Of a DNA stretch of 64,000 nt, positions 45,601 to 54,274 are shown one piece after another. The notes beneath the pieces were generated by a model. That model was not told where the DNA came from. It saw only the letters and a program-made list of their open reading frames with translations, and did not search any database. How positions within the stretch are numbered: the stretch's first letter is position 1; each line of letters begins with the position of its first letter. Location of the stretch: positions 62,001-126,000 of the forward strand of contig JBAXIO010000007.1 of NCBI GenBank assembly GCA_037138335.1, read 5' to 3'. The stretch is from CAIRDP01 sp037138335 (GTDB taxonomy: Bacteria; Bacteroidota; Bacteroidia; Bacteroidales; FEN-979). The translations under genes were made by a program, and so were the position numbers.

Positions 45601-47165
45601 ACAGCTATAACTGGGTTGTTAACGGTGCCATTTCTTTTACAGGAAATCCGGGCAATTCCATCCAGGTAGATTGGGGGCCGGGACCTTCAGGTACGGTTCA
45701 GGTCACTGAAACAGACCACAACCTGGCACCCAACTGCAGTTCGTCAACCCAGCCGTATAATGTCATCATCAACCCGTCCGCCGCTCCGGTCATCACAGCC
45801 AGTCCTGCAACTATTTCCCCCTGCGGCAACAGCCAGGTCACTTATTCCCTCGGACCTGCCCTCACAGGTCATTCCTATGCCTGGACCATTACCGGGGGAG
45901 CCCCGGCCGGGAGCACGGGTTCAAGTATCAGTGTAACCTGGGGAAACACAAACCCGGGTATTGTTGATGTAGTTGAGACTATCCATTATGCTCCCGGCGT
46001 GGATTGTTCGGCACAGGACCTTAAAACCATTACACTTACCCTTATCCCTGATGCGGCAGGACTCATATCTGGCCCCCAGGAAGTTTGCCGGGGTTTGTCA
46101 AAATCATACCAGGTCCCTGTCATAAATAATGCAGATGGGTACCTGTGGACGTATCTCCCCGCTGCAGGGGTTGTCACACCGGCACCCCCAGCTGGCACCA
46201 CCGCTGTAGTGGCCTTTGACCTGACTGCTTCAAACGGGAACCTTTCTGTTCAGGGAACTAAAACCGGCTGTGCATCAGGACCGGCTTCCTCACTGCCGAT
46301 AACGGTCCATCCGCTCCCGGATGTCCACCTGACTGCCTGCAATGATCTGGTCACGACTACCACCTCCAGGCCTTTCACTCTAAAAGGAGGTTTACCCCTT
46401 GGCCCAAACGGCAGTTATTATATCGATGGGACACTTTCACCAACAGCAGTGTTCACCCCCTCGGCGTTTCCGCCTAATACAGCTCATTCTGTCACCTATT
46501 TATTCACCGACTTCCATACATGCAAAAAATTTTCGGATCCTGTTGTTATAACTGTCAAACAGGGAAGCCCGTCTATAACTTGCCCTGCTGCCATAACAGA
46601 TCCCAGGGACCTTCAGTCTTACCCCGCGTATAATATAGGCGGGAAATGCTGGATGCTGTCTAATCTGAATTACGGCAACCCAGTCTCGGATCAGCTACCG
46701 CAAAGCGACAATTGCATCCCGGAAAAATACTGCCAGAACGGGAACTGCTCAACATCAGGCGGCCTTTACCAGTGGGATGAACTAATGCAATATCAGGCAC
46801 CTGCCCCCGGCCAGACGGTTCAGGGTCTTTGCCCTCCCGAATGGCATATCCCCACCGAGGCAGAATGGCAGAACCTGATAAATACCGTTGCAGGTATCAA
46901 CCCCGGCGAAGGGCTGGCCGGAAGCTATCTCAAAGATCCGATTCCAACTAATGGATTTCATGTTTTGCTTGACGGAATCTATTTCCTCAATGACACCTGG
47001 ACCTATACTTCAGGCAACCCACTCACGGCCACCATGTTCTGGACTTCGGGTACAAGCGGCATTTCAAGGGCAGTCGCAAGAGGGCTTAATGTATATTCAT
47101 ACAGCGTTTCCCTGTACACCTCCTCCAGGGCCAACTCCCTTCCGGTCAGATGTGTTAAGGATTGA
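42681..47165 (+). CDS. Giant surface protein: PKD-like repeats, FISUMP end
   Basis: The signal segment (residues 12-33) is followed by a cysteine-rich N-terminal domain (YAAGVCKPNETCNAEPGPCYSC, IDFICWGPLT). Then there are about five PKD-like domains of roughly 95-105 residues (each with ICSG(S/T), FTWTAxC, VTYxIxP), two shorter PKD domains, and a FISUMP domain ending LPVRCVKD. The repeats are less regular than in the two preceding genes. Likely a secreted or surface protein. The three genes together span about 14.5 kb. Confidence 0.8.
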   Translation: MKRIFFRHDFYRLLKACLGILFFTSLSFNSYSQASCAQAIVFCGSLPYTYAAGVCKPNETCNAEPGPCYSCLQTTPNPAWFYMQIGDPGKIVITISNSNNYDIDFICWGPLTSPTGDCLAGLTCPKVVSCSYSLAATEICTIPNGLTGQFYMLMITNYHNLATNISFVQSNYGQVGAGTTNCNIVINCSILSLSANPTACNTLTSTYDLNGVIEFTNPPATGVLQISDVTASPAVTINLLPPFVSPLPFTLPGIPCDGLTHTIQAEFLSSTNPCTFTRTYVAPPTPCPAGTISGGGKICDNGQQANVSINVTGAPPPYNFTYAISGVPQTRITNYTAPLPYILNTSTPGTYTLTEVSTASCSGSFSGSADVILVPRPAAPAAAGSTFFNCGPGVVSLEAVNIDPNIRIDWYNSPSGGASMGSGNIFLTPFIAVTSDFYAEAVDITTPGGCPSLNRTHFIAEIRQIPNLTNSPANPICSGSQFNVILQSNVGGADFTWTASCNPVSSVSGFTASQPTPVFNINDRLDNLTNADASVTYAITPQANSCTGPPASYSVIVHPVVLVTNPAPPPICSGTSFNMTLTSNLLLDPPDLSFTWTATCNPPGSVTGFPLNPVTGNSISDVLVNSSSDPAMVTYVITPFTNGCLGSASNYSVTVNPSPHLTNTPPPAICSGSQFTISLQSDVAGADFIWTAICNPASSVTGFTASQPTPVIVIDDLLTNVTLDNADVTYFVVPRANNCMGQASGYTVTVHPVAAVNAINNQVICSGDQTQAVPLSSNVTTLPVDYTWTLSCDPGIPVCPGNGSSNPIPPVPISNTDIVPRFATYTITPSVAGCQGTALSTYKVQVNPRPVVTNASLSQVICSGTSTSAVTLTANVNPSDFVWTATASSPSITGFQVSGTNQIPVQTIANSSAVQGFVNYHIIPSSQIGIPCAGVPADYKVFVNPLPVPAIVGPNQVCHNQTAVIYSSSNVPGHSYNWVVNGAISFTGNPGNSIQVDWGPGPSGTVQVTETDHNLAPNCSSSTQPYNVIINPSAAPVITASPATISPCGNSQVTYSLGPALTGHSYAWTITGGAPAGSTGSSISVTWGNTNPGIVDVVETIHYAPGVDCSAQDLKTITLTLIPDAAGLISGPQEVCRGLSKSYQVPVINNADGYLWTYLPAAGVVTPAPPAGTTAVVAFDLTASNGNLSVQGTKTGCASGPASSLPITVHPLPDVHLTACNDLVTTTTSRPFTLKGGLPLGPNGSYYIDGTLSPTAVFTPSAFPPNTAHSVTYLFTDFHTCKKFSDPVVITVKQGSPSITCPAAITDPRDLQSYPAYNIGGKCWMLSNLNYGNPVSDQLPQSDNCIPEKYCQNGNCSTSGGLYQWDELMQYQAPAPGQTVQGLCPPEWHIPTEAEWQNLINTVAGINPGEGLAGSYLKDPIPTNGFHVLLDGIYFLNDTWTYTSGNPLTATMFWTSGTSGISRAVARGLNVYSYSVSLYTSSRANSLPVRCVKD

Positions 47166-47228
47166 GCCCTTCAATAGGATTTACACTATTTTTTCGTATA
47201 TTGCGTTTGAATCCAATAACGTTCCATT

Positions 47229-47750
47229 ATGGATAAATCGGAAAAGTATAATTTTAAGTGGAAAGACCTGGGCGACATCTCCCTGGGCAGGCCCAATCTC
47301 GGCCCTCTGACTCAGGTTGCCGTTTACCGCCTGATGCAATATACAATGCGCGACATCCTCGAGAAAAAATACGGAGCTGTCGAAGCCAACAAACTTTTTC
47401 ATGACGCCGGGTTTCTTGCCGGAACGGAATTCTGCAAGAACACCCTGAACAGGTCTTTGCAGGTCAATGATTTTATAGCCGACCTTACACAAAAGCTCCT
47501 TCAGTTTGGAATAGGCGTATTGAGGGTTGAGTCAGCCGACCTTGAGAAATTCAGCTTTATACTTACTGTAAGCGAAGACCTGGATTGTTCAGGATTGCCT
47601 TTCTATGGAGTACCGGTTTGTGATTATGATGAAGGATTTATCTCAGGGATATTTCATTTGTACTCAGGGAGAAATTTCGAGGTCAAGGAAATAGATTGCT
47701 GGGGAACCGGTGAGCGCACCTGCAGGTTCTCAGTAAAACTTGTGAACTAA
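47229..47750 (+). CDS. V4R-domain protein
   Basis: The 173-residue protein has the V4R (4-vinyl reductase) pattern in its C-terminal half: LQFGIGVLRVESADLEKFSFILTVSEDLDCSGLPFYGVPVCDYDEGFISGIF and the closing DCWGTGERTCRFSV. V4R domains bind small hydrophobic ligands and occur as sensory inputs. It lies 8 bases before a soluble histidine kinase that lacks an obvious sensor of its own, so it probably supplies the signal to that kinase. Cytoplasmic, no signal peptide. Confidence 0.82.
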   Translation: MDKSEKYNFKWKDLGDISLGRPNLGPLTQVAVYRLMQYTMRDILEKKYGAVEANKLFHDAGFLAGTEFCKNTLNRSLQVNDFIADLTQKLLQFGIGVLRVESADLEKFSFILTVSEDLDCSGLPFYGVPVCDYDEGFISGIFHLYSGRNFEVKEIDCWGTGERTCRFSVKLVN

Positions 47751-47758
47751 ACTGTTGT

Positions 47759-48892
47759 ATGTTGGAAGTACCCGGTGAATTTGCGCAAACCATTTGCGAA
47801 ATCCTTAACAACATTTCCAGGGGAGAACTGGATGAGGCCGATGCATTACTTAATAAACAACTTGTTAATCATGAGACCAATACGCCCTGCGGGAATGTTG
47901 CAGAACACATTAAAAACCTGATCAGCCATCTAAGAGAAGGCACCCGGTTTGCCACCGCCCTTTCGGAGGGAGATTTATTATATGAGGCTCCAAGAAATTT
48001 TTATCTTTTTTCAGGATACAAGCAACTACAGGCTAACCTGAGGCACCTTACCTGGCAGGCCCAGCAGATCGCCAAAGGAGATTACAGCCAGAACGTCAAT
48101 TTCATCGGTGAATTATCAGCCGCTTTTAACCAGATGATTGAAGGATTAAGAGCAGCCCGGAGAACCCAGGATCAACTTAAGGAACTTTATTCAACCCGTG
48201 ACAAATTCTTTTCAATCATTTCTCACGACCTGAGAAGCCCTTTCAATGCCATCCTTGGCTTTGCCGACATCCTTAATGAAGAATGGGATGAACTTAGCGA
48301 TACAGAGAGAAAAACTTTCCTTCAAAATATCCGGAATACCTCGCATAATACATTTGACCTTCTTGAAAGGTTACTGGAATGGTCGAGGGTGCAAACCGGC
48401 AAAATGAAAATTACCCCCACCCGTCTCAACCTGGCAAACCTGGTAAGGGATAATTTCAAATTACTCTCCCCGACGGCTGAAGGGAAATTCATACATATGG
48501 TGTCGGAGGTTGCAGAGGACTGTTATGCCTGGGGCGATAAAGACGCCATCCTCCTGGTTTTACGCAACCTTCTCAATAATGCAATAAAATTCACCAGGCA
48601 TGGAGGGTTAATCACAGTTTCGGCTGCAGCCATGCATAAACTTGTCGTGGTCACGGTGAGTGATACCGGGGTAGGTATATCGGCAGAGAATATGAACAAA
48701 TTATTCCGGTTCGAAGAACAGCTTAAGACTGAAGGAACCGATAAGGAAAGGGGAAGTGGCCTCGGCCTTGTTCTTTGCCGCGAGATCATCGATAAAAGCA
48801 ACGGGAGGATTTGGGCTGAAAGCACAGAAGGTGAAGGAAGCAGGTTTAGTTTTACATTACCATTGAAAGCACCAACACAGGATAACCCATGA
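47759..48892 (+). CDS. Soluble sensor histidine kinase
   Basis: Residues 1-90 are unassigned; a HAMP-like helical part (about 95-135, ending AAFNQMIEGLRAARRTQDQL) precedes HisKA with phospho-acceptor His in FFSIISHDLRSPFNAI and HATPase_c motifs NLLNNAIKFT (N box), DTGVGIS (G1) and GSGLGLVLC (G2). No transmembrane segment is seen, so it is cytoplasmic. It is coupled to the V4R gene (8 bases) and overlaps the lipoprotein gene start (ATGA). No response regulator is adjacent. The spacing suggests V4R-kinase act as a two-protein sensor. Confidence 0.88.
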   Translation: MLEVPGEFAQTICEILNNISRGELDEADALLNKQLVNHETNTPCGNVAEHIKNLISHLREGTRFATALSEGDLLYEAPRNFYLFSGYKQLQANLRHLTWQAQQIAKGDYSQNVNFIGELSAAFNQMIEGLRAARRTQDQLKELYSTRDKFFSIISHDLRSPFNAILGFADILNEEWDELSDTERKTFLQNIRNTSHNTFDLLERLLEWSRVQTGKMKITPTRLNLANLVRDNFKLLSPTAEGKFIHMVSEVAEDCYAWGDKDAILLVLRNLLNNAIKFTRHGGLITVSAAAMHKLVVVTVSDTGVGISAENMNKLFRFEEQLKTEGTDKERGSGLGLVLCREIIDKSNGRIWAESTEGEGSRFSFTLPLKAPTQDNP

Positions 48893-49377
48893 AAAAATTA
48901 TTTGTTTTTTTGCTGATTGCATCCCTGGGAATTGCCATCTCCTGCAGGAAGAGCGAAACACCTCCGATTCCTTACGTTAAATTCAAGGCTGATGGCGTTC
49001 AAAAAATGTATTACAATTACTCAAGGTTCTGCAAGGATTTCTGTGCCTCCTCCACATTCTGCGGGACGTTTGACCTGAACGACAACCTCCTCCCGGCAGA
49101 AATGCTGAAAATTGGCCTTCCCGGGGACCCTGTAAGCGGCCAGGTATTCAAGAGCGGGGACTACCGCTTTGATTTCACTTATGTTGATCCCAACCAGAAA
49201 TGGTACAAGGTCGACGGAGGGACGCTTCAACTTACGATTACTAAATGGGAAGGACAGGGCGGATGGGCCTGTGGCCAGTTCAGCGGCTGGTTAAAAGCCA
49301 CGTCCACCGACAGTGTGTATCTTACCGAAGGATATTTTCAGAACTGGATCTGGACATACACGACCGGGGCAAAGTAA
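48889..49377 (+). CDS. Lipoprotein, function unknown
   Basis: A signal peptide ends with a lipobox (AISC, Cys19) followed by a flexible tail. The 162-residue mature part has seven cysteines in all, four of them in an early cluster (FCKDFCASSTFCGTF, which resembles none of the families I know), and a beta-rich remainder. Its ATG overlaps the kinase stop. Likely outer membrane or periplasmic; a role in the same signalling unit is only suggested by the overlap. Confidence 0.78.
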   Translation: MKKLFVFLLIASLGIAISCRKSETPPIPYVKFKADGVQKMYYNYSRFCKDFCASSTFCGTFDLNDNLLPAEMLKIGLPGDPVSGQVFKSGDYRFDFTYVDPNQKWYKVDGGTLQLTITKWEGQGGWACGQFSGWLKATSTDSVYLTEGYFQNWIWTYTTGAK

Positions 49378-49421
49378 ACAGTGACTGGTGAACAGTGACT
49401 GCCGACTGCCGACTGCTGAGT
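49377..49421. repeat. 7-base repeat array (left-half units only)
   Basis: GTGACTG, GTGAACA, GTGACTG then three GCCGACT variants fill the gap between the lipoprotein and ftcD. The inverted right half is missing. Confidence 0.65.
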
Positions 49422-51107
49422 TTATTTGATTTTATCAGAAACTTTCTGTAAAATCTTTTCTTCCCTGTCCCTGGTAAGGGCAACAATCTCATCAGCTTCT
49501 TTCATTAGTTTTTCAAGATAAACCTTGTCTTTGAGCCCTGATGCATTGATCCTGACATTAAGGTAAGCCCCGATTACCGCCGACCTCACGCAAAGCGCAC
49601 CAACTCCGGCATCGGTTACTGAATTCGGGTTGCCCGTTTCAACCATGGCCTCAATAATATCGAAGGACTCATAAGCCTTTTTCATAGTTCTGAAAGGCAC
49701 CTCGATTGCATATTTCGTAGCATCCTGAATAGCCGCAGAGCGGGCCGCCTTTTCTTCTTCTGTACCCTTGGGGAAACCGAATGCATCCATGATACGGTTG
49801 AAAGCACGGGTGTCCTCATCCACAAGAAAAAGCAATTCCTCCTTAAGCGCCTGGCCTTTTTCGGCCCAGTTGCCGAACACTTCCCACTGATCGTCCCAAC
49901 CGGGTTTATGTGAAGAAAGGTTGGCCACCATTGTTCCGAGCGACACACCAAGGGCAGCAATGTATGCCGAGACGGAACCACCCCCCGGAGCAGGGGATTC
50001 AGAGGCCGTTTCGCTGGCAAACCCTTCGGCGGTCATACTTACCAGCTTCCTGTCTTTGGGATCCTCAAGGATGAATTCAATGATCTTTTCTTTCGGATTA
50101 AAGGGTTTAAGGTCATCCAGGCCCAGGGATTTTACAGCAATCTTAATAATCTCTTCTTCTGAAACACCTGTCGAACGGCTTTGTTTCCTTAGAAAATATT
50201 TCCCGGCTTCTATCATCGCACGCTTCGGTATCAGTCCGACCAGTTCACTGCCGGTAACCCTGAGACCCCTCTCAAGGGCTTTCTGGCAGGCTACTTCAAA
50301 AGCAATATGCACAGGTGTGATACTTATGTTGGTAAGGTTGATCGAAACCTGCGCAATCCCGTATTCTTCAATAAACCAGCCTATGGCTTTACAGGCCTTC
50401 AATGCGCCCGGAACCCATATTTCATTACCCTTTTCGTCTTTCTGTATTTTTCCTGTAACCGGATTGCCTTCACGGACAGGCCTGCCTTTTTCGCGTATAT
50501 CAAATGCTACAGCGTTGGCCCTTCGCGTGGAGGTCGTATTCAGGTTCACATTGTAAGCCACCAGGAAATCCCTGGCACCGACAGCAATCGCACCGGTTCG
50601 GGGGTTGAATCTAGCAGGCCCGAAATCGGGTTTCCAATGCGGATCGGCCAGCTTCTTCGGCAAGCCTTCATATTCACCGGCCCTGCAGTTGGCCAGGTTG
50701 CGGCGCTCTTCAGAAAATGCTGCATTCTCGTAACAATATACCGGTATTTCAAGTTCCTTCCCTACTCTTTCGGCCAGTTTGCGGGCATAGGCAGCTGTTT
50801 CATCCATGCTGATATTCGCAATCGGAACCAAGGGGCAAACATCCGTTCCGCCGAAACGGGGATGCTCCCCCTTATGCCTGCTCATGTCGATTACTTCTGA
50901 AGCCTTTTTTATGGCCCGGAATGCAGCTTCCAGCACCGCATCAGGAGTGCCCACAAAGGTCACCACCGTACGGTTTGTAGCTTTTCCAGGATCCACGTCG
51001 AGTAACCTGACACCATCAATTTTTTCAATTTCGTCGGTAATAGTCTTTATCACGTGCATGTCGACACCTTCGGAGAAATTGGGGACGCATTCGATGAGTT
51101 GTTTCAT
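49422..51107 (-). CDS. ftcD: Glutamate formimidoyltransferase / formimidoyl-THF cyclodeaminase
   Basis: Bifunctional enzyme of histidine breakdown: transfers the formimino group of formiminoglutamate to THF, then releases ammonia to give methenyl-THF. The transferase domain fills about residues 1-330 with the catalytic His82 in DMSRHKGEHPRFGG. The cyclodeaminase domain at about 355-560 has SPAPGGGSVSAYIAALG and MVANLS. At 561 residues it has the fused mammalian-like length. It pairs with hutI 5 kb away on the same strand, but the intervening genes differ, so they are probably not one operon. Confidence 0.93.
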   Translation of the reverse strand: MKQLIECVPNFSEGVDMHVIKTITDEIEKIDGVRLLDVDPGKATNRTVVTFVGTPDAVLEAAFRAIKKASEVIDMSRHKGEHPRFGGTDVCPLVPIANISMDETAAYARKLAERVGKELEIPVYCYENAAFSEERRNLANCRAGEYEGLPKKLADPHWKPDFGPARFNPRTGAIAVGARDFLVAYNVNLNTTSTRRANAVAFDIREKGRPVREGNPVTGKIQKDEKGNEIWVPGALKACKAIGWFIEEYGIAQVSINLTNISITPVHIAFEVACQKALERGLRVTGSELVGLIPKRAMIEAGKYFLRKQSRSTGVSEEEIIKIAVKSLGLDDLKPFNPKEKIIEFILEDPKDRKLVSMTAEGFASETASESPAPGGGSVSAYIAALGVSLGTMVANLSSHKPGWDDQWEVFGNWAEKGQALKEELLFLVDEDTRAFNRIMDAFGFPKGTEEEKAARSAAIQDATKYAIEVPFRTMKKAYESFDIIEAMVETGNPNSVTDAGVGALCVRSAVIGAYLNVRINASGLKDKVYLEKLMKEADEIVALTRDREEKILQKVSDKIK

Positions 51108-51196
51108 AGTATGGGGTTTAGGGATTTGTCATCCGGCACCAGATAACTGGTATCCGGCATCTGACATCCATGTACAAGTCTGCAAAATTACAAAAT

Positions 51197-53689
51197 TCAG
51201 CTTTCCCTGCGCAATTCATCTGCTTTCAAGCCAAGCTGGCGTAGCATGACAGGTATCCTGACCCTTAGGTATTTCATTAGTTCAGGGAGCTTCTCCAGGT
51301 GTTCTCCTGTTCGGGCATAATCATGGATCAACCTGATGTTCTTACGAAGATCCTCTTTTGCAATGATATCCAGGCTGGATTTGATTTTGTGAGCTGCCTT
51401 GGCGACTTCTTCCATATCGGCTTCTTCATAGGCGTTAAACAGTGAAGCAGCATATTCGGGCGTCAGCTCTATGAATTGCTCTATCACTTCAATAATCTCG
51501 CCCTTGCTGTCGCCCAGCAATTTTGAAAGCCTGCCGAGATCATAATGAAGGCTTTCAGGTTCAGAACTCACAGGCTCGTCCTGTACTGACCCGGCTGGTT
51601 CGGAAATGTATTGCTTGTCTATGCCAAATGCCGATAACAGCTGGCTGAACAGGGTTTCTTCTTCAAACGGTTTCGTCATATAGCCATTCATGCCCGAATC
51701 GAGTGCCCTCGCAATGGCGTCCTTTGTGGCAAAGGCAGTGAGGGCGATCACAGGAGTTGAAACATGAAGTTCCTGCCTGATGAGGCGGGTAGCTGAACAG
51801 CCATCAAGCACAGGCATCTGCATATCCATCAGGATGAGGTCGTACTTTTTTTGCCTGACTTTATCAATAGCCTCCCTGCCGTTGGAAGCAATATCTGTAA
51901 TAACATTCCACTTTTCCAGTATGGATTTGGCGATAAACTGGTTGAATTTATTATCCTCAACAACCAGTATTGCTTTGCCTTTGAGAATTTCATTATCAAT
52001 AAATACCCTGGGGTTGAGATCCTGGAGAACTGCAATATCCCTGGTTTCGAAACCGAGAGTAAAGAAAAACCGGCTGCCCCTGCCTTTTTCGCTTTCCACC
52101 GCAAGTTCACCCCCCATCAGGTTCACAAGCTGCCTGCTGATTGCCAGGCCGAGCCCGGTTCCCCCATACATCCTGGTAACGCTTTCATCCTCCTGTTTAA
52201 ATTTTTCGAAAATAGTACCAAGATTCTCCTCACTGATCCCGATACCAGTATCGGTTACGGAAAAAAGGAAGGAAGCCCTGCCGGCAGATTCCCCTGTAAG
52301 GGTGCACGATAAATCAATCCCGCCTTCTGACGTAAATTTAATTGCATTGTTTACCAGATTGGTTAGGATCTGCTGCAGCCTGACCGGGTCCCCCATGACA
52401 GCTTTTGAGAAACCTGCTTCCGTTGAACTTGTCAGTGCAAGAGATTTTTCTTCAGCAGCATGGGAAAGGGACGTACGCACCTTCCCGATAATGATTTTTA
52501 AATCGAAAGGGATATTTTCAATTTCAACCCTTCCTGCTTCTATCTTTGAGAAGTCCAGGATCTCGTTGATGATCCCGAGGAGGTTCTCACCTGAAACAAG
52601 CAATTTATCGTTGAGGACTTTCTGATCCTGGCTCAGCCGTGTATCCCTCATCAGCCTTGAAAGACCTATTACAGCGTTAAGCGGTGTTCTGATTTCATGG
52701 CTCATATTTGCAAGGAAGGTGCTTTTGGCCGAGTTTGCCGACCGCGCTTCTTCCGTTGCCCGTTGAAAATCCTTTTGAATCCGGATCCTGGCTGTGATGT
52801 CCCGGTATTGCCAAAGGTTCCCGAGGAACCGGCCTTCAAGGAAGATCGGGATATAATCACGTTCGAAGATACGCCCGTCGGCCAATTCAAGTTCTTCCCC
52901 GTTTACCGGACTTTTATCAAGAAGGATTTTCTCAATTCGACTGACAAAATTATGAGGGTCGATAAACATACCCTTGGATTGTTCAGCTGAGTTAGAACAA
53001 TCGCTGCCAAGCAAAATTTCGGGTTCCACCGGGATTCCGAACATATTACAGAACGATTTGTTTATCAAAGCAATCCTCCGGTCCTGGTCTTCGACAAGGA
53101 TCCCCGACTGGAGGTTCTTTATCAGGGTTTCAAGCCTTATTGTGATAGCGGCAAGGTGATCGTGTGCATTTTTCTGCTTCTCATTATTAAGGATGTTGGC
53201 ATATATCCCTCCTGCAATATTGCATATGAATGAGAGCAAAACACGATACTCTTCGTTGAACCTGTTCTTCTGCGAACTCACTATACCAAAGGCTCCCACA
53301 GGCTGATTCCCGTTAAGAACAGGCACATATAGCCTGGATCGTACAATGAAACTCCGCTTAGATGACACTGAGATCTGTGAAGGGTCATTTTCGGTGTCGG
53401 GGATATTGAGCATCGTTCCTGACCTGAAAACATAACCCGGATGCCTGTCCATTGCTGTCCGGTCTGCCTCCTCCCGTTCCTCATCCGTGAAACCCTTGGC
53501 AACTAACAGCTTGAGCCTGCCCTCCTTGAAATCATAGAGATATAAGCCCGATGATTCAATGTCAAGCAGGTCATCTAACATCAGGCTCACTTCGGATGCA
53601 AGCTGCTCAATGGTTGTGGTCTTTGTAAAACATTTTGAGAAAGCATCAAGCCTTTTCAGGATTTCCAGCTGATCATGGATCTTAGTCAT
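51197..53689 (-). CDS. Hybrid histidine kinase (GAF-PAS-HisKA-HATPase-REC-HPt)
   Basis: From the ATG at 53689 the protein has 830 residues: GAF at about 20-170 (LLDIESSGLYLYDF, GYVFRSGTMLNIPDT), PAS at about 190-290, HisKA (FLANMSHEIRTPLNAVIGL), HATPase (NLVNNAIKFT, DTGIGIS, GTGLGLAIS), receiver (VEDNKFNQFIAKS, LILMDMQMPVLDG with the phospho-Asp) and a C-terminal HPt (AHKIKSSLDII). Its start codon overlaps the stop of the upstream HbpS-like gene (ATGA), so the two are translationally coupled. No transmembrane segment is visible. Confidence 0.9.
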   Translation of the reverse strand: MTKIHDQLEILKRLDAFSKCFTKTTTIEQLASEVSLMLDDLLDIESSGLYLYDFKEGRLKLLVAKGFTDEEREEADRTAMDRHPGYVFRSGTMLNIPDTENDPSQISVSSKRSFIVRSRLYVPVLNGNQPVGAFGIVSSQKNRFNEEYRVLLSFICNIAGGIYANILNNEKQKNAHDHLAAITIRLETLIKNLQSGILVEDQDRRIALINKSFCNMFGIPVEPEILLGSDCSNSAEQSKGMFIDPHNFVSRIEKILLDKSPVNGEELELADGRIFERDYIPIFLEGRFLGNLWQYRDITARIRIQKDFQRATEEARSANSAKSTFLANMSHEIRTPLNAVIGLSRLMRDTRLSQDQKVLNDKLLVSGENLLGIINEILDFSKIEAGRVEIENIPFDLKIIIGKVRTSLSHAAEEKSLALTSSTEAGFSKAVMGDPVRLQQILTNLVNNAIKFTSEGGIDLSCTLTGESAGRASFLFSVTDTGIGISEENLGTIFEKFKQEDESVTRMYGGTGLGLAISRQLVNLMGGELAVESEKGRGSRFFFTLGFETRDIAVLQDLNPRVFIDNEILKGKAILVVEDNKFNQFIAKSILEKWNVITDIASNGREAIDKVRQKKYDLILMDMQMPVLDGCSATRLIRQELHVSTPVIALTAFATKDAIARALDSGMNGYMTKPFEEETLFSQLLSAFGIDKQYISEPAGSVQDEPVSSEPESLHYDLGRLSKLLGDSKGEIIEVIEQFIELTPEYAASLFNAYEEADMEEVAKAAHKIKSSLDIIAKEDLRKNIRLIHDYARTGEHLEKLPELMKYLRVRIPVMLRQLGLKADELRRES

Positions 53690-54123
53690 GGCAAGGGTTT
53701 TAAAGAGTCGAGGCCCGCAAGTGCACATTCAAGGTCCTGTGAATAGTGCCCTCCGCTGACGCCGATAGCACCAATTACCTGATCGTCAACAATGACAGGC
53801 AAACCCCCTCCCATCAGCATAAAGTCATTGAACCCATGTACGCCCTCCCTGAGAATTGGGTCATCTTTGATCATCCCGAACCAGGGGTCGCCAGTAGGCA
53901 AACCAAAACCCACGGCAGTTACCGCTTTCTTACGGGATGCGTCAACCCCTATGAGCGGGGCATTATCCATCCTTGCGAAAAACTTTGTTATCCCGCTCTC
54001 ATCAACAACAGTTACCGCGATAGCCATCCCGAGCGACCTGGCCCTTGCAATGGCCGCTTCAGCTAAACGCCCGGCATCAGCAAGACTTATTGATCTTTTC
54101 GTGTAATTATCCATTGGGTTCAT
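53686..54123 (-). CDS. GlcG/HbpS family heme-binding-like protein
   Basis: The 145-residue protein matches the GlcG/HbpS family: ADAGRLAEAAIARARSLGMAIAVTVVDESG, PLIGVDASRKKAVTAVGFG, GGLPVIVDDQVIGAIGVSGG and the final CALAGLDSL. Streptomyces HbpS binds heme and modulates the SenS kinase. Here it directly precedes, and overlaps, a cytoplasmic hybrid kinase, giving a similar sensor-kinase pairing without the export signal. GlcG-like roles in glycolate metabolism are less likely from context. Confidence 0.85.
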   Translation of the reverse strand: MNPMDNYTKRSISLADAGRLAEAAIARARSLGMAIAVTVVDESGITKFFARMDNAPLIGVDASRKKAVTAVGFGLPTGDPWFGMIKDDPILREGVHGFNDFMLMGGGLPVIVDDQVIGAIGVSGGHYSQDLECALAGLDSLKPLP

Positions 54124-54245
54124 GCTTTGATGATGTAAATATAAATATATTCGTTATCAATTCCCCTACATCTTTTTTCTTCCCATTGGACCTGAATAAC
54201 CTCGAATTATTAATGCCCCGGAAACCCGTAATTGGTAAAATTCCA

Positions 54246-54253
54246 TAAATTTG
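54246..54253 (+). promoter_or_regulatory. Bacteroidota -7 promoter box
   Basis: TAAATTTG fits TAnnTTTG, 21 bases before the ATG of the metallopeptidase gene. Confidence 0.45.
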
Positions 54254-54274
54254 TGTTAACCTAACAAAATTCCC

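Noticed and set aside
32689..47165. T9SS sorting domains at the ends of the three giant proteins
   Set aside because: The last 80-200 residues match FISUMP features (WTS, LPVRCVKD) and lack the PNP/GxYxLKV-type T9SS pattern seen at 19371, 26654 and 57768.
51110..51196. CCGGCATC-type repeats as another array of the dispersed family
   Set aside because: The two or three similar words near 51130-51170 are too few and irregular to call an array.
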